Below are positions 25,663 to 34,360 of a stretch of DNA of 64,000 nucleotides, piece by piece. The DNA lies in assembly GCF_004025535.1 (NCBI RefSeq), contig NZ_QJRG01000034.1, positions 186,001 to 250,000 of the forward strand, given 5' to 3'. Numbering within the stretch: the first letter of the stretch is position 1; each line of letters begins with the position of its first letter. The stretch comes from Pseudomonas alkylphenolica (GTDB taxonomy: Bacteria > Pseudomonadota > Gammaproteobacteria > Pseudomonadales > Pseudomonadaceae). Under the pieces are notes generated by a model, which saw nothing but the letters and a program-made list of their open reading frames with translations, did not search any database and was not told where the DNA came from. Position numbers and translations under genes: made by a program.

Positions 25663-25734
25663 TCGCAATCCCCTGCCCCACAGCTGCCGGCAAGCCCGTA
25701 TAATCGCGTTCTTTTTTGCGAAGGGCCCCGGCAC

Positions 25735-26205
25735 GTGGCGAACAAACGGTACAGCTGCATTGGTCTGTTCAACCCCAAGTCAGCGGAGAACGTCGGTTCG
25801 GTGATGCGCGCGGCGGGTTGCTACGGCGTCAACTCGGTGTTCTACACCGGCAAACGTTACGAGCGCGCGCGGGACTTCGTCACCGACACCAAGCGTGTGC
25901 ACTACGACATACCGCTGATCGGCATCGACGACCTGCAGAAAATCATCCCCCTGGGCTGTACCCCCGTGGCCGTCGAGCTGATAGACGGTGCCCGCCCGCT
26001 GCCCGAATACACCCACCCGGATCGGGCCATCTACATCTTTGGCCCCGAAGATGGCTCGCTCGACCCAAGCGTGCGTGCCTGGTGTGAAGAAACCATCTAC
26101 ATCCCGACCAATGGCTGCATGAACCTGGCCGCCACGGTCAATGTGGTGCTCTACGACCGCCTGGCCAAAGGCCTGAACACCCGCTCCGGGCCGAAATTCA
26201 AGTAA
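25735..26205 (+). CDS. TrmH-family RNA methyltransferase
   Basis: A 156-residue SPOUT methyltransferase. Motif 1 is NPKSAENVGSVMRAAGCYG, motif 2 IFGPEDGSL and motif 3 IPTNGCMNLAATVNVVLYDR, the trefoil-knot S-adenosylmethionine site. It should 2'-O-methylate ribose in tRNA or rRNA, close in size to TrmL (YibK). The start is GTG at 25735. A TATAAT at 25699-25704 could be its -10 element, though no good -35 is present. Confidence 0.88.
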   Translation: MANKRYSCIGLFNPKSAENVGSVMRAAGCYGVNSVFYTGKRYERARDFVTDTKRVHYDIPLIGIDDLQKIIPLGCTPVAVELIDGARPLPEYTHPDRAIYIFGPEDGSLDPSVRAWCEETIYIPTNGCMNLAATVNVVLYDRLAKGLNTRSGPKFK

Positions 26206-26270
26206 TCCGAAGGAACAGCCCGGCGCCTGCGAGGGTCTGCTGAATATCATCGCCCACCAGGAGAATGACC

Positions 26271-26630
26271 ATGTCCGACACCAAGACGTTGATTCGCGTC
26301 CTGCAAGACAAACCCGAGCACAACGTACAGGGCTGGGAGCGAGCCGGCTCCGTGGCCGGCGGGATGATCATGGTCGGCAAGGGCCTGCGTCGTGGCGGCC
26401 TGCTGGGCATGATTCAGGTCGCCATCGGCGGCGTCGCCCTGGCCCGTGGCATCACCGGGCACAGTTCGGTAAAAAGCCTGCTGGAGCGCGGCCGCAGTGA
26501 CCTCGACACCCTGCGGGCCAACATCGAGCGCACCGGTGCCGAACTCGACGCCCTCAGGATCAGCGCCGATGCCGCTACGCGGACTGCCACGGTCACCGGT
26601 AACGATTCGCTGACGAACCCGAAAAGCTAG
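26271..26630 (+). CDS. Small membrane-associated conserved protein
   Basis: A 119-residue protein. A glycine-rich hydrophobic centre (AGGMIMVGKGLRRGGLLGMIQVAIGGVALARG) resembles the YgaP-type/DUF2892 inner membrane hairpin, and the C-terminal half is a charged coiled-coil-like helix. AGGAG at 26259-26263 is eight bases from the ATG at 26271, better than the ATG at 26265. It converges on the next gene with a four-base overlap. Role unknown. Confidence 0.75.
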   Translation: MSDTKTLIRVLQDKPEHNVQGWERAGSVAGGMIMVGKGLRRGGLLGMIQVAIGGVALARGITGHSSVKSLLERGRSDLDTLRANIERTGAELDALRISADAATRTATVTGNDSLTNPKS

Positions 26631-27847
26631 CGCAACAGCTTGCTCGAGAGCACTTCGGACGCGCGCCCCAACACACTCTCGCTGAGCTGAACGAACTCTT
26701 CGGTCGTGACGCTGTTCAGCCGCATCAAGGCGCGGCTGACATCGTCCAGCGAGCGCTGGTTGTGCGTGTACAAACGGATTTCCCGGTCCAGCGCCTGCAA
26801 CAGCAACACACCGCGCGCCGTCACCGCTGCATCGGCCTGCTCGGTACGCAGGCTGGTGACGCCAGCGCCACGACGCTCCAGCGCCGCCTGCAGTGCATGA
26901 TAGCGATCGTCGGTCATACCGCCTGCACGGCGCAGCAATTCGATGGCGTAGTACTCGTTGAGGCTTTCACCAATCCAGTCGCTGGCCTGACGATCATTGA
27001 TCTGGGCAAACACATGCACCAGTTCGCGCAGCAACGGGCTGGAGCCATTTTCGCTGACCAGCGGGCGGCTGCTGTGCAGGTAGATCGAGTTGTGCCCGGC
27101 TCGGGCACCCCGCCAGAGTTCATCGCGTGCGCCGACGAGCAGCAGCTTGGATGGATTACGCGGGAATACGGCCTGCAGTTGCGGCCAGACGAAGGTCAAC
27201 AGCGTGAGGTTGTCCAGGCGCCGCATACCCTGACCCTGCGGCGCGGCAACACTGACTTCGGTCTCGCCCAGGCGCGCCCGGCGCGTGCCGATGGTACCGG
27301 CGATCATCCAGCCGGTCGGGCGGTCGAAAAGACGCGAGACGTTGTCGATGCGAAAGCGCTGCTTGCCGATTCGCGGCCAGGGTGTTTCGACGCTCTTCCA
27401 GCCACTGGGCAGCTCGAAGCTCAAGCGCGCCACCAACTCGGTGCCATCCTGCTGGTCGAGGCGGGCCGGCGGCACCAGATCATCACCGCGAAACAGCGCC
27501 CAATCCGCAGTCATCCGAGTTTCATAGCCGCCATTGGCAAGCCGGTGCGCCAGCTGCACGCGATAGCTCAGCTGGCTTTTGCCGGGCGCCGGCTGCCAGC
27601 GACCGCGCGCCCCGTCGCCTTGCAGCTGCCATTGGCCGTCTGCCTTGAAGTCGCTGTAGGCACCGGCCTTGCCCAGATCAAAGTCCAGGCTGCGTACTGC
27701 CGACCCTTCAGCCAGGACCACACGCACCTCGGCCTGCCCGCTCTGGGGCAACAAACGCACGTGATAATCCAGATTGACCTTTTTGGCCCAGGCCGATGAG
27801 CTGGCCAACAGCACCAGGGCCAGCAACCAATGACACTGCACACGCAT
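26627..27847 (-). CDS. Secreted M1/M61-like peptidase fold, degenerate zinc site
   Basis: A 406-residue protein with a signal peptide (WLLALVLLASSSAWA, cleaved near residue 21). It resembles M61/M1 glycyl aminopeptidases, with a beta-rich N-terminal half and the C-terminal WIGESLNEYYA motif. The zinc motif HExxH reads RELVH (274-278): the first histidine is arginine, so normal zinc binding is unlikely, while E294 is kept. GGAG precedes the ATG at 27847. It may be a binding or scaffold protein in the periplasm. Family assignment is moderate. Confidence 0.75.
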   Translation of the reverse strand: MRVQCHWLLALVLLASSSAWAKKVNLDYHVRLLPQSGQAEVRVVLAEGSAVRSLDFDLGKAGAYSDFKADGQWQLQGDGARGRWQPAPGKSQLSYRVQLAHRLANGGYETRMTADWALFRGDDLVPPARLDQQDGTELVARLSFELPSGWKSVETPWPRIGKQRFRIDNVSRLFDRPTGWMIAGTIGTRRARLGETEVSVAAPQGQGMRRLDNLTLLTFVWPQLQAVFPRNPSKLLLVGARDELWRGARAGHNSIYLHSSRPLVSENGSSPLLRELVHVFAQINDRQASDWIGESLNEYYAIELLRRAGGMTDDRYHALQAALERRGAGVTSLRTEQADAAVTARGVLLLQALDREIRLYTHNQRSLDDVSRALMRLNSVTTEEFVQLSESVLGRASEVLSSKLLR

Positions 27848-27896
27848 ACAGAAACTCCTTGTTCCCCCAGACGCGCTACCCGGCAACCCGGGCGCC

Positions 27897-28346
27897 TCAG
27901 CCGGCGCGAAAAATCAGGTGGTCTTCCCAGTCATCTTCATCGACGCTGTTCTCGCTCAGCATGCGACCGGATTGGGAAATCCGCTGTTTATGCACCTGGT
28001 CGCGATCACCGCACACCAGGTGGTGCCAGCTCGGCAGATCCTTGCCTTCGCTGACCAATCGATAACCGCAGGTTGTCGGCAACCACTTGAACTGATCGGC
28101 CTTGCCCGGCGTCAGCTGGATGCAGTCGGGTACGTGCTTGAGCCGATTCGGGTAATCGCTGCACTGGCACGTCTTGAGATCCAGCATCTTGCAGGCGATA
28201 CGCGTGTAATAAACGCTGTTGTCGTCTTCGTCTTCAAGTTTTTGCAGGCAGCACAGGCCACAACCGTCGCACAGCGACTCCCACTCCTGGCGGTCGAGCT
28301 GTTCGAGGGTTTTACGCGTCCAGAAGGCGTCGGCGCTGGCGATCAT
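27897..28346 (-). CDS. YcgN-family cysteine cluster protein
   Basis: A 149-residue cytoplasmic protein of the YcgN (UPF0260, CxxCxxCC-type) family: [12 protein letters not shown], then [20 protein letters not shown] and TCGYRL. The cysteines probably bind metal or Fe-S. I use the ATG at 28346, the usual family start; a TTG at 28367 in frame is possible. Function in bacteria is unknown. Confidence 0.88.
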   Translation of the reverse strand: MIASADAFWTRKTLEQLDRQEWESLCDGCGLCCLQKLEDEDDNSVYYTRIACKMLDLKTCQCSDYPNRLKHVPDCIQLTPGKADQFKWLPTTCGYRLVSEGKDLPSWHHLVCGDRDQVHKQRISQSGRMLSENSVDEDDWEDHLIFRAG

Positions 28347-28503
28347 GTAACGGGTGTCCTGTTTCAATAGTGGTGCTGCACGGCGGCGGCGCCAGTCTAG
28401 GGCGAGTCTTGCAGCAATACCAGACCGCTTGTCAGGGCTGGCGCGAGGCAGTAGTTTGACCGGCGGTTGACCTCCACCTTTTCCACCTTCTCAGGAACTC
28501 GCC

Positions 28504-29097
28504 ATGAGTGCTAATCCTCGCGTTGCCGAACATGCCATCGACGATCAGTTCATCAATCGCTGGTCGCCGCGCGCCTTCACCGCCGAACCGATCAGCGAAG
28601 CTACCCTGCTGAGCTTCCTTGAAGCTGCGCGCTGGGCCCCTTCGGCCTACAACTCGCAGCCATGGCGCTTCCTCTATGCCCGTCGCGACACCCCGAACTG
28701 GGAGCGTTACCTGGGCCTGCTCAACGAGTTCAACCGCAGCTGGGCGCAACACGCCTCGGCGCTGGTGATCGTGCTGTCCAAGACCACCTTCACTGCGCCC
28801 GGCGCCAGCGAAGAAACGCCGGCTCTGTGGCACACCTTCGACACCGGTTCGGCCTGGGGCCACCTGGCCCTGCAGGCCAGCATCAGCGGCTGGCACACCC
28901 ACGGCATGGCGGGATTCGATCAGGAACTGACCCGCAAGGAACTGAAGATCCCTGAAGGCTACGCCCTTCATGCCGCGGTGGCGATTGGCAAGCTGGGCGA
29001 CAAGGCCAGCCTGGCTGAAGGCCTGCAAGCCCGTGAAGTACCTAGCCCGCGTCGCTCGCTGAGCGAACTGGCCGCCGAGGGTGATTTCAGCCTGTAA
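28504..29097 (+). CDS. Nitroreductase-family oxidoreductase
   Basis: A 197-residue FMN-dependent protein. The N-terminal RWSPRAFTAEPISEATLL and WAPSAYNSQPWRFLY form the FMN-binding region, and GLALQASISG-like HLALQASISGWHTHGMAGF is the central helix motif. Such enzymes reduce quinones or nitro compounds with NAD(P)H as dimers. AGGAA precedes the ATG. No neighbour points to a specific substrate. Confidence 0.9.
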   Translation: MSANPRVAEHAIDDQFINRWSPRAFTAEPISEATLLSFLEAARWAPSAYNSQPWRFLYARRDTPNWERYLGLLNEFNRSWAQHASALVIVLSKTTFTAPGASEETPALWHTFDTGSAWGHLALQASISGWHTHGMAGFDQELTRKELKIPEGYALHAAVAIGKLGDKASLAEGLQAREVPSPRRSLSELAAEGDFSL

Positions 29098-29109
29098 GCG
29101 GCTGTCGAC

Positions 29110-29141
29110 GGCACGCCGACTCTTGCGGGAGTCGACGTGCC
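29110..29141. terminator. Imperfect hairpin between convergent genes
   Basis: Thirteen-base arms beginning GGCACG and ending CGTGCC pair with one mismatch around a TTGCGG loop. It lies 12 bases after the nitroreductase stop and before the converging dehydrogenase gene. Confidence 0.6.
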
Positions 29142-29161
29142 GGCGATACGTTTCAATACAC

Positions 29162-30094
29162 TCAGTACCCGCGCAAGAAATCCACTTCACCCCGCAACGC
29201 TTCGCCCGACTGATAGGCCCGCAGGTTCTCGACGAACAAACGCACCATCGCCGTTGGCGAGGTCGGTGCCGAACTATGCCCGGTCAGCAGCAGCCCCCAG
29301 GCGGTCCAGAACGGATGACGCGCCGGCAGTGGCTCCTGACGGCAAACGTCAATCACCGCGCCGGCCAGATGCCCCAGCTTCAGCGCTTCGACCAGGTCAC
29401 CATCCACCACCGCCACGCCTCGCCCGGCGTTGATGAACAACGCCTCGGGATTGAAGCGCGCAAACAGCGCGGCATCGTACAGGTCGTGGGTCGATGGCGT
29501 GTCTGGCAACAGGTTGACGACATAGTCCATCTCGCCGACCAGACGAGGCAGTTCGCTCAATGCGGCCACTTCGATAAAAGGCGCCTGCTCACGGGCCTGA
29601 CTGGCGATACCGTAGAGTTTTACGCCAAACGGCAGCAGAAACTCTGCCACCCGCTGACCAATGTCACCGGTGCCGACAATCAATACCCGCCGCCCTTCCA
29701 GGCTGCGGCCGGGCCGGTCATCCCATTTACGCTCGACCTGGCTGACCAGGCGCGCGGTGACTTCGCGCTCATGCACGAGCAGGTAAGTCAGCACATACTC
29801 GGCCATTACCTGGCCAAAGATGCCAACCGCGCGGGTCAGACGATAGTTTTGCTGCAGGCCCTCAGCCAGCAGTGGCGTGATCCCGGCCCAGGTCGACTGC
29901 AGCCACTGTGGCTGGTGGCCCTGGCGCAACAAGGTCGCCAGCAAGTCAGGTTGCCCTAACCAGATCGGGCATTGGGCGGCCTGGTCAGCCAGTTCGGCCG
30001 AGTCGCCACTGGTCAGCACCTCGAGGTCCGGGGCGGCCTCGCGCAGCAGGCGGGCGTACAGGGGATGATCCTGTTCAGCGATCAAAACTCGCAT
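29162..30094 (-). CDS. D-2-hydroxyacid dehydrogenase (GhrA-like)
   Basis: A 310-residue NAD(P)-dependent dehydrogenase. The Rossmann motif is VLIVGTGDIGQRVAEFL, the catalytic Arg is in INAGRGVAVVDGDL and the late histidine in LTGHSSAPT. The protein is short like E. coli GhrA, a glyoxylate/hydroxypyruvate reductase, and reduces 2-keto acids to D-2-hydroxy acids. No N-terminal targeting signal. Substrate is inferred from family size. Confidence 0.88.
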   Translation of the reverse strand: MRVLIAEQDHPLYARLLREAAPDLEVLTSGDSAELADQAAQCPIWLGQPDLLATLLRQGHQPQWLQSTWAGITPLLAEGLQQNYRLTRAVGIFGQVMAEYVLTYLLVHEREVTARLVSQVERKWDDRPGRSLEGRRVLIVGTGDIGQRVAEFLLPFGVKLYGIASQAREQAPFIEVAALSELPRLVGEMDYVVNLLPDTPSTHDLYDAALFARFNPEALFINAGRGVAVVDGDLVEALKLGHLAGAVIDVCRQEPLPARHPFWTAWGLLLTGHSSAPTSPTAMVRLFVENLRAYQSGEALRGEVDFLRGY

Positions 30095-30171
30095 GTTCTT
30101 ACAACCTTGGCAGAAACAACGAAGGCCGCCGGACCTCAGGCCCTGGCGGCATCACAGCAGGCGGACCGGGT

Positions 30172-30465
30172 TCAGACCGGGTCGTTGCGGCGCAGCAGCT
30201 CTTCGGGCAGGTGCTCGATGTACTCGTCTTCGACCGGTGGCATCTGCAGGTGATAGCCCTGCTGCTCGAGGTTCTCCAGCACCTTGGTGATGTCTTCGCG
30301 GGCCAGGGTGCGCTCCGGGGTCAGCACCAGGTCGAAGGCATGCACCGGCTTGCCAAAAAACGGTAGCAAACCTTCCGGTACGCGCTCCAGGCCGTCGGCC
30401 TTGAGCACGTACAGGTACATTTCGTTTTTGCGTGGGCTCTTGTAGATCGAGCAGATACGTTTCAT
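30172..30465 (-). CDS. YcgL-domain protein
   Basis: A 97-residue YcgL-family protein ([19 protein letters not shown] near its start). YcgL is a small alpha/beta protein of unknown function that commonly accompanies RNase D in gammaproteobacteria. Here its start overlaps the rnd stop as ATGA, so the two are translationally coupled. Confidence 0.9.
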   Translation of the reverse strand: MKRICSIYKSPRKNEMYLYVLKADGLERVPEGLLPFFGKPVHAFDLVLTPERTLAREDITKVLENLEQQGYHLQMPPVEDEYIEHLPEELLRRNDPV

Positions 30466-31595
30466 TGCGGTTCTCCAGCACTGGCCAGGCAATCGAGCAG
30501 CGCTTGCCCCATTCGCTCACGACGCCAGCCGCGCAACGAATCGGGTAATTGATAAGGGCCTGAGGGGTAGCCGCTCTTGAGCAGCAACTCGAGTATTTTC
30601 TTGCGCAGCATCAGTTCCGGGGCGATGTTCAGACGCTCGGCCTCCGCCTGACCGATGGCACGCAGCTGTTTGAGCAGCGCCGAAGCTTCAATCGGCAAGG
30701 GCTCCGGGACGGCCGGTGGCCACTGTGCCGGTGGCAGGCTGGCGGCCTGCTTGATCAGCGCAAGCAGGAACTCACCGTCCTGACGGATGGTGCGCGGGTG
30801 CATGTCTTCGATTTTCGCCAGCGCCGACAGCGAGTCTGGCTGGGTCTTGGCCATGGGCCACAGCGCGTTTTCGCGCACGATGCGGTTGCGTGGCAGGTCA
30901 CGGGAACGCGCTTCACGCTCGCGCCAGGCGCACAGCTCACGCAGCACGGCCAACTGGGCGCGGGAAAGCTTCCAGGCCAGCTTGGCGTCGCGGTACAGCT
31001 CATAAGGATCGGTTTCGCGGCGTAGCTGGGCCACCAGCTCGGCGCCATCTTCCAGTACCCAGGCGTACTTGTCGTCCGACAGTTGCGGGCGCAGGCGCTC
31101 GTACAGCTCGGCCAGGTGCACGGCATCTTCGGCGGCGTAGCTGACCTGGGTGTCCGACAGCGGACGCTGCAACCAGTCGGAGCGGGTTTCGCCCTTGGGC
31201 AACTCGATGCCCAGCACTTCCTGGACCAGACGCGAATAGCCCATGGAGAAGCCCAGGTTGAGGTAACCGGCGGCCAGTTGGGTGTCGAACAGAGGGCTTG
31301 GCAAGCTGCCGGTCAGGCGCGACAGCACTTCCAGGTCTTCGCTGCAGGCATGCAGCACCTTGATCACCTGGGTGTCTTCAAGCAGTTCGGCCAGCGGCTG
31401 CCAGTTGCCGATCCGCAACGGGTCGATCAGGTAGGCTCGCGCCCCGTCGCCGACCTGGATCAACCCGGCAATCGGATAGAAGGTATCAACCCGCATGAAC
31501 TCGGTGTCGACTGCCACGAAGGGCAACTTGCGCCACTGCAGGCAGTGTCCGGCAAGGCTGCTATCGTCGCAAATCCAGTGTATTTCGATGGCCAC
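30462..31595 (-). CDS. rnd: Ribonuclease D
   Basis: A 377-residue 3'-5' exoribonuclease for tRNA maturation. The DEDD catalytic domain begins with [10 protein letters not shown], continues with [10 protein letters not shown] and [16 protein letters not shown], and is followed by HRDC domains. GTG at 31595 gives the usual N-terminus VAIEIHWI; an in-frame ATG at 31643 adds an atypical extension. It is coupled to the YcgL gene downstream. Confidence 0.93.
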   Translation of the reverse strand: MAIEIHWICDDSSLAGHCLQWRKLPFVAVDTEFMRVDTFYPIAGLIQVGDGARAYLIDPLRIGNWQPLAELLEDTQVIKVLHACSEDLEVLSRLTGSLPSPLFDTQLAAGYLNLGFSMGYSRLVQEVLGIELPKGETRSDWLQRPLSDTQVSYAAEDAVHLAELYERLRPQLSDDKYAWVLEDGAELVAQLRRETDPYELYRDAKLAWKLSRAQLAVLRELCAWREREARSRDLPRNRIVRENALWPMAKTQPDSLSALAKIEDMHPRTIRQDGEFLLALIKQAASLPPAQWPPAVPEPLPIEASALLKQLRAIGQAEAERLNIAPELMLRKKILELLLKSGYPSGPYQLPDSLRGWRRERMGQALLDCLASAGEPQ

Positions 31596-31691
31596 AGGGC
31601 TCTCCCACAAACAATGGCGCGCAGTATATACGGCGCAGGCCATTGCCGGGAAACCGCTCGACCGCTATCCCTGCCTGGCCTGCGTGTGTGT

Positions 31692-33326
31692 TCAGTGTTG
31701 CGCCACGGCCGGACGGCAACTGGCAAACATGTCCAGTTGCTGGTCATAGAGGCTGGTGCGTACTTGCAGTAGGCCAAGCAGTGAGTGGAACAGGTTGTCC
31801 TGGCTCAGCGGTTCGTTGCGTGCCGTGTTCAGGCAATCGGTATCGACCGCAAACTCCTTGCGGTAGCTGTCGGAGAACCAGGCCAGCATGGGCACGTGCT
31901 TCTGTTGCTCCGGTGCCAGCATATAAGGCGTGCCATGCAGGAACAGGTTGTACTCGCCCAGCGACTCGCCATGATCGGAAATATAAAGCATGGCGGTGTC
32001 GACCTTGTCTTGCTTGCTGCGCAGAACATCGATCAGCGACGACAGTACATGGTCGGTATACACCAGAGTGTTGTCATACGCATTGATGATGCTTTGCTCA
32101 CTGCACTGGTTCAACGCATTGCTCGGGCACACCGGGGTGAAGTGTTCGTACTTCATCGGGTAGCGTTTGAAGTATTCCGGGCCATGGCTGCCCATCTGGT
32201 GCAGCACCAGCACGGTGTCTTGCTGCAGGTTGTCGAGCATCGCATCCAGGCCTTTGAGCAGAATCTCGTCATGACATTCGCTGTTGGTGCACAGGTCGGT
32301 GTCCTTGCCGTTGCTCACGTCTTCGAACTGCACCCGGTCGCAGGTGCCCTTGCAACCCGACTGGTTGTCGCGCCAGTGCACCGCCAGCCCGGCACGCTGC
32401 AGCACATCGAGCAGGCCTTCCTGGTTCTTCGCCTTGGTCGCCTGGTAATCCTTACGAGTGAAGCCAGAGAACATGCAGGGCACCGAAACAGCCGTTTCCG
32501 TGCCGCAGGAATGTACGTCAGTGAATGCAATCAGCCCGTCCTGCTTGCTCAATTCCGGCGTAGTGTCGCGGCTGTAACCCAGCAGACCGAAGTTCTGCGC
32601 CCGCGCGCTCTCCCCCACTACCAGCACCGTCAACGACTTGCGGGCGTGCTGTTGCCAGCCCGGGGCACGCTGGGCATCTTCACCGATCTTGGCGAACGGC
32701 TTGGCCGCAGTGCCTACCTGCTCACCGACATAACCGATCGAAGCACCGACCACGTTGCTGGGCACCAGCATCAGGCGGATTTCATGGTGATTGCGAAACA
32801 GCGAGGCCAACCCCTGGTAATTAAGCAACGCCACCACACCGAGCAATGCCACACAGGTCACGCTGGCCAACAACTTGCCGAACAGTTCGCGGTACCAGAC
32901 CCGGTAGTTGATAGGCGTATAGTAAAGCAACAGCGCAGGCAGCAAACCGAGCACTACTATATAAAGACCCAACTTCAACGACAACAGATCCCTAACTTCC
33001 GCCGCATTGGTTTCAGCGGTATTGCGCAACATACCCACATCAATCAACACACCGTATTGATTCATGAAGTAAGCCGCGCCGGCGCCGGCCATCAACAACA
33101 CGATAAGTACCGGTTTCAAAACCCCGCGAAACGCGACCAAGGTCAATACCAGGTTAAAGGCGCAAAAGATCAGTACACCAAATGCCAGACGCAGCAACAG
33201 CCCCGACGCACCGGGCGCCACAATACTGGAGAGGTGCGTCCAGAGCACAGAGTTGAAGGCAATCAGGAAGTACAGGCTGGCAAGCAGCGTGACCCATTCG
33301 GCCCGCAGTGGTTTGATCTTGAACAT
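31692..33326 (-). CDS. eptA: Lipid A phosphoethanolamine transferase
   Basis: A 544-residue inner membrane enzyme: five N-terminal helices and a periplasmic alkaline-phosphatase-like domain. The nucleophile is T278 (GTETAVSVPC, matching T280 of the Neisseria enzyme); metal ligands lie in VVGESARAQNFGLLGY and YISDHGESLGE. Paired cysteines (GCKGTC, CTNSEC, CPSNALNQC) fit the disulfides of EptA. It adds phosphoethanolamine to lipid A and lowers susceptibility to cationic peptides. Two ColR-like boxes lie 133-180 bases upstream of the start. Known P. putida and P. aeruginosa relatives are ColRS controlled. Confidence 0.93.
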   Translation of the reverse strand: MFKIKPLRAEWVTLLASLYFLIAFNSVLWTHLSSIVAPGASGLLLRLAFGVLIFCAFNLVLTLVAFRGVLKPVLIVLLMAGAGAAYFMNQYGVLIDVGMLRNTAETNAAEVRDLLSLKLGLYIVVLGLLPALLLYYTPINYRVWYRELFGKLLASVTCVALLGVVALLNYQGLASLFRNHHEIRLMLVPSNVVGASIGYVGEQVGTAAKPFAKIGEDAQRAPGWQQHARKSLTVLVVGESARAQNFGLLGYSRDTTPELSKQDGLIAFTDVHSCGTETAVSVPCMFSGFTRKDYQATKAKNQEGLLDVLQRAGLAVHWRDNQSGCKGTCDRVQFEDVSNGKDTDLCTNSECHDEILLKGLDAMLDNLQQDTVLVLHQMGSHGPEYFKRYPMKYEHFTPVCPSNALNQCSEQSIINAYDNTLVYTDHVLSSLIDVLRSKQDKVDTAMLYISDHGESLGEYNLFLHGTPYMLAPEQQKHVPMLAWFSDSYRKEFAVDTDCLNTARNEPLSQDNLFHSLLGLLQVRTSLYDQQLDMFASCRPAVAQH

Positions 33327-33458
33327 TGCGCTTCGCTTGGTTAATGGTCGGTAAGGGCACCCTTGCGGCGCCACTTTTGAACAACCCGAACAGTAATAAC
33401 CGCGCTATCAATTTTTCGTGAAAAAGACGCCAACATTTGGTCGACTGACGCCTATTTG

Positions 33459-33505
33459 TTCATTACAAATTTTTCACATTAGTTATTCATTACATTTTTT
33501 TCACA
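33459..33505. promoter_or_regulatory. Tandem ColR-like operator
   Basis: The pattern TTCATTACA-N2-TTTTTCACA occurs twice, at 33459-33478 and 33486-33505, with a 27-base repeat. TTTTTCAC is the core of the ColR-binding motif described in P. putida. The A/T-rich region lies upstream of eptA on the minus strand. Confidence 0.6.
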
Positions 33506-33524
33506 CAAGTTTCACTTAATAACA

Positions 33525-33890
33525 TCAACCGGGCATTCGCAGCTTCGAATAAGCATCACGGTCAATATCCAGCACCTCGGCGCACAACTGGATATCCAGC
33601 CCGGCTTGCTCCGGTATCGCCTCCTTCAGCACCTCCAGCAGGCTTGCCGACAACTGGCGCTTCACCTCTGCCGAACGGCCACTGAGGATTGCCAGCTTGA
33701 TATGGACAAAGGCGCGCTCGCCAGGGGCGATACCCACGCGAAAGCCGCTGAGCGCAACCGCACGGCTCTTGATGTCCGCTTCATCAGCGAACTGACCACT
33801 ACCAACCAGGGCGTGGTTGAGGCGCAGCAACAGGCGGTCGGCGTCCAGCTCGCGCAGGTTGTCGGTGTATTCCACGTGCAGATGAGGCAT
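33525..33890 (-). CDS. 5-carboxymethyl-2-hydroxymuconate isomerase
   Basis: A 121-residue protein of the CHMI family (tautomerase superfamily). It has the essential N-terminal Pro after Met removal (MPHLHVEYTDNL) and LNHALVGSGQF. The enzyme isomerises a muconate in homoprotocatechuate degradation, usually next to hpa genes, but no other hpa gene is here. The ATG at 33890 exposes P2 and is preferred over an extension to 33950. Confidence 0.87.
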   Translation of the reverse strand: MPHLHVEYTDNLRELDADRLLLRLNHALVGSGQFADEADIKSRAVALSGFRVGIAPGERAFVHIKLAILSGRSAEVKRQLSASLLEVLKEAIPEQAGLDIQLCAEVLDIDRDAYSKLRMPG

Positions 33891-34007
33891 GGCAAGGGCC
33901 TTGTAATCAGAAATGTGACAACAGACTACTCCAGCCGCTAAACCCGGCAAAGACGTCTATTCTCATAGTTCATGACTTCCATCCCAAAACCCCGGAGAGG
34001 TGAAGAA

Positions 34008-34232
34008 ATGCCGGTCAAGCACGATTTGCTCGCAGACCTGAACATGACCAGAGACGCGTTCGACGCCAAGAAGAAAACCGACCCACGGCTCAGCGAACTG
34101 AGTGACAAGTACAAAGCCATCGATGCCCAGGTGGTCGCGGCAGAAGAGAGCAGCGCTGCAGACGACCAGGTCACCCAACTTCGTAAAAAGCGCCTGCAGA
34201 TCAAAGACGAAATCGTCGCTCACCTGAAGTAA
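34008..34232 (+). CDS. YdcH (DUF465) family small protein
   Basis: A 74-residue, highly charged helical protein with the YdcH/DUF465 pattern (TDPRLSELSDKYKAIDAQV ... LRKKRLQIKDEI). GGAG followed by AGGTGAAG precedes the ATG. It is probably a short coiled coil. Function unknown. Confidence 0.83.
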   Translation: MPVKHDLLADLNMTRDAFDAKKKTDPRLSELSDKYKAIDAQVVAAEESSAADDQVTQLRKKRLQIKDEIVAHLK

Positions 34233-34251
34233 CCCTGCCGAACACCTGACC

Positions 34252-34310
34252 AGCGGGCTTGGCTGCGATTGCGATGTAGCCGTCACATCGCATCGCGAGA
34301 CAAGCCCGCT
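34252..34310. repeat. Nested inverted repeat after ydcH
   Basis: Outer arms AGCGGGCTT / AAGCCCGCT enclose an inner pair GCGATTGCGATGT / ACATCGCATCGC with one bulge. It resembles a REP-type element and can end the ydcH transcript. Confidence 0.75.
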
Positions 34311-34360
34311 TCTGCTTCAACCGATATCCGTCAGTTGCCCAGCGTCCGGTTTGTCCTCAT

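Noticed and set aside
31785..33344. 519-codon plus-strand frame opposite eptA
   Set aside because: Shadow of eptA; Gln/His/Val-rich with no recognisable domain.
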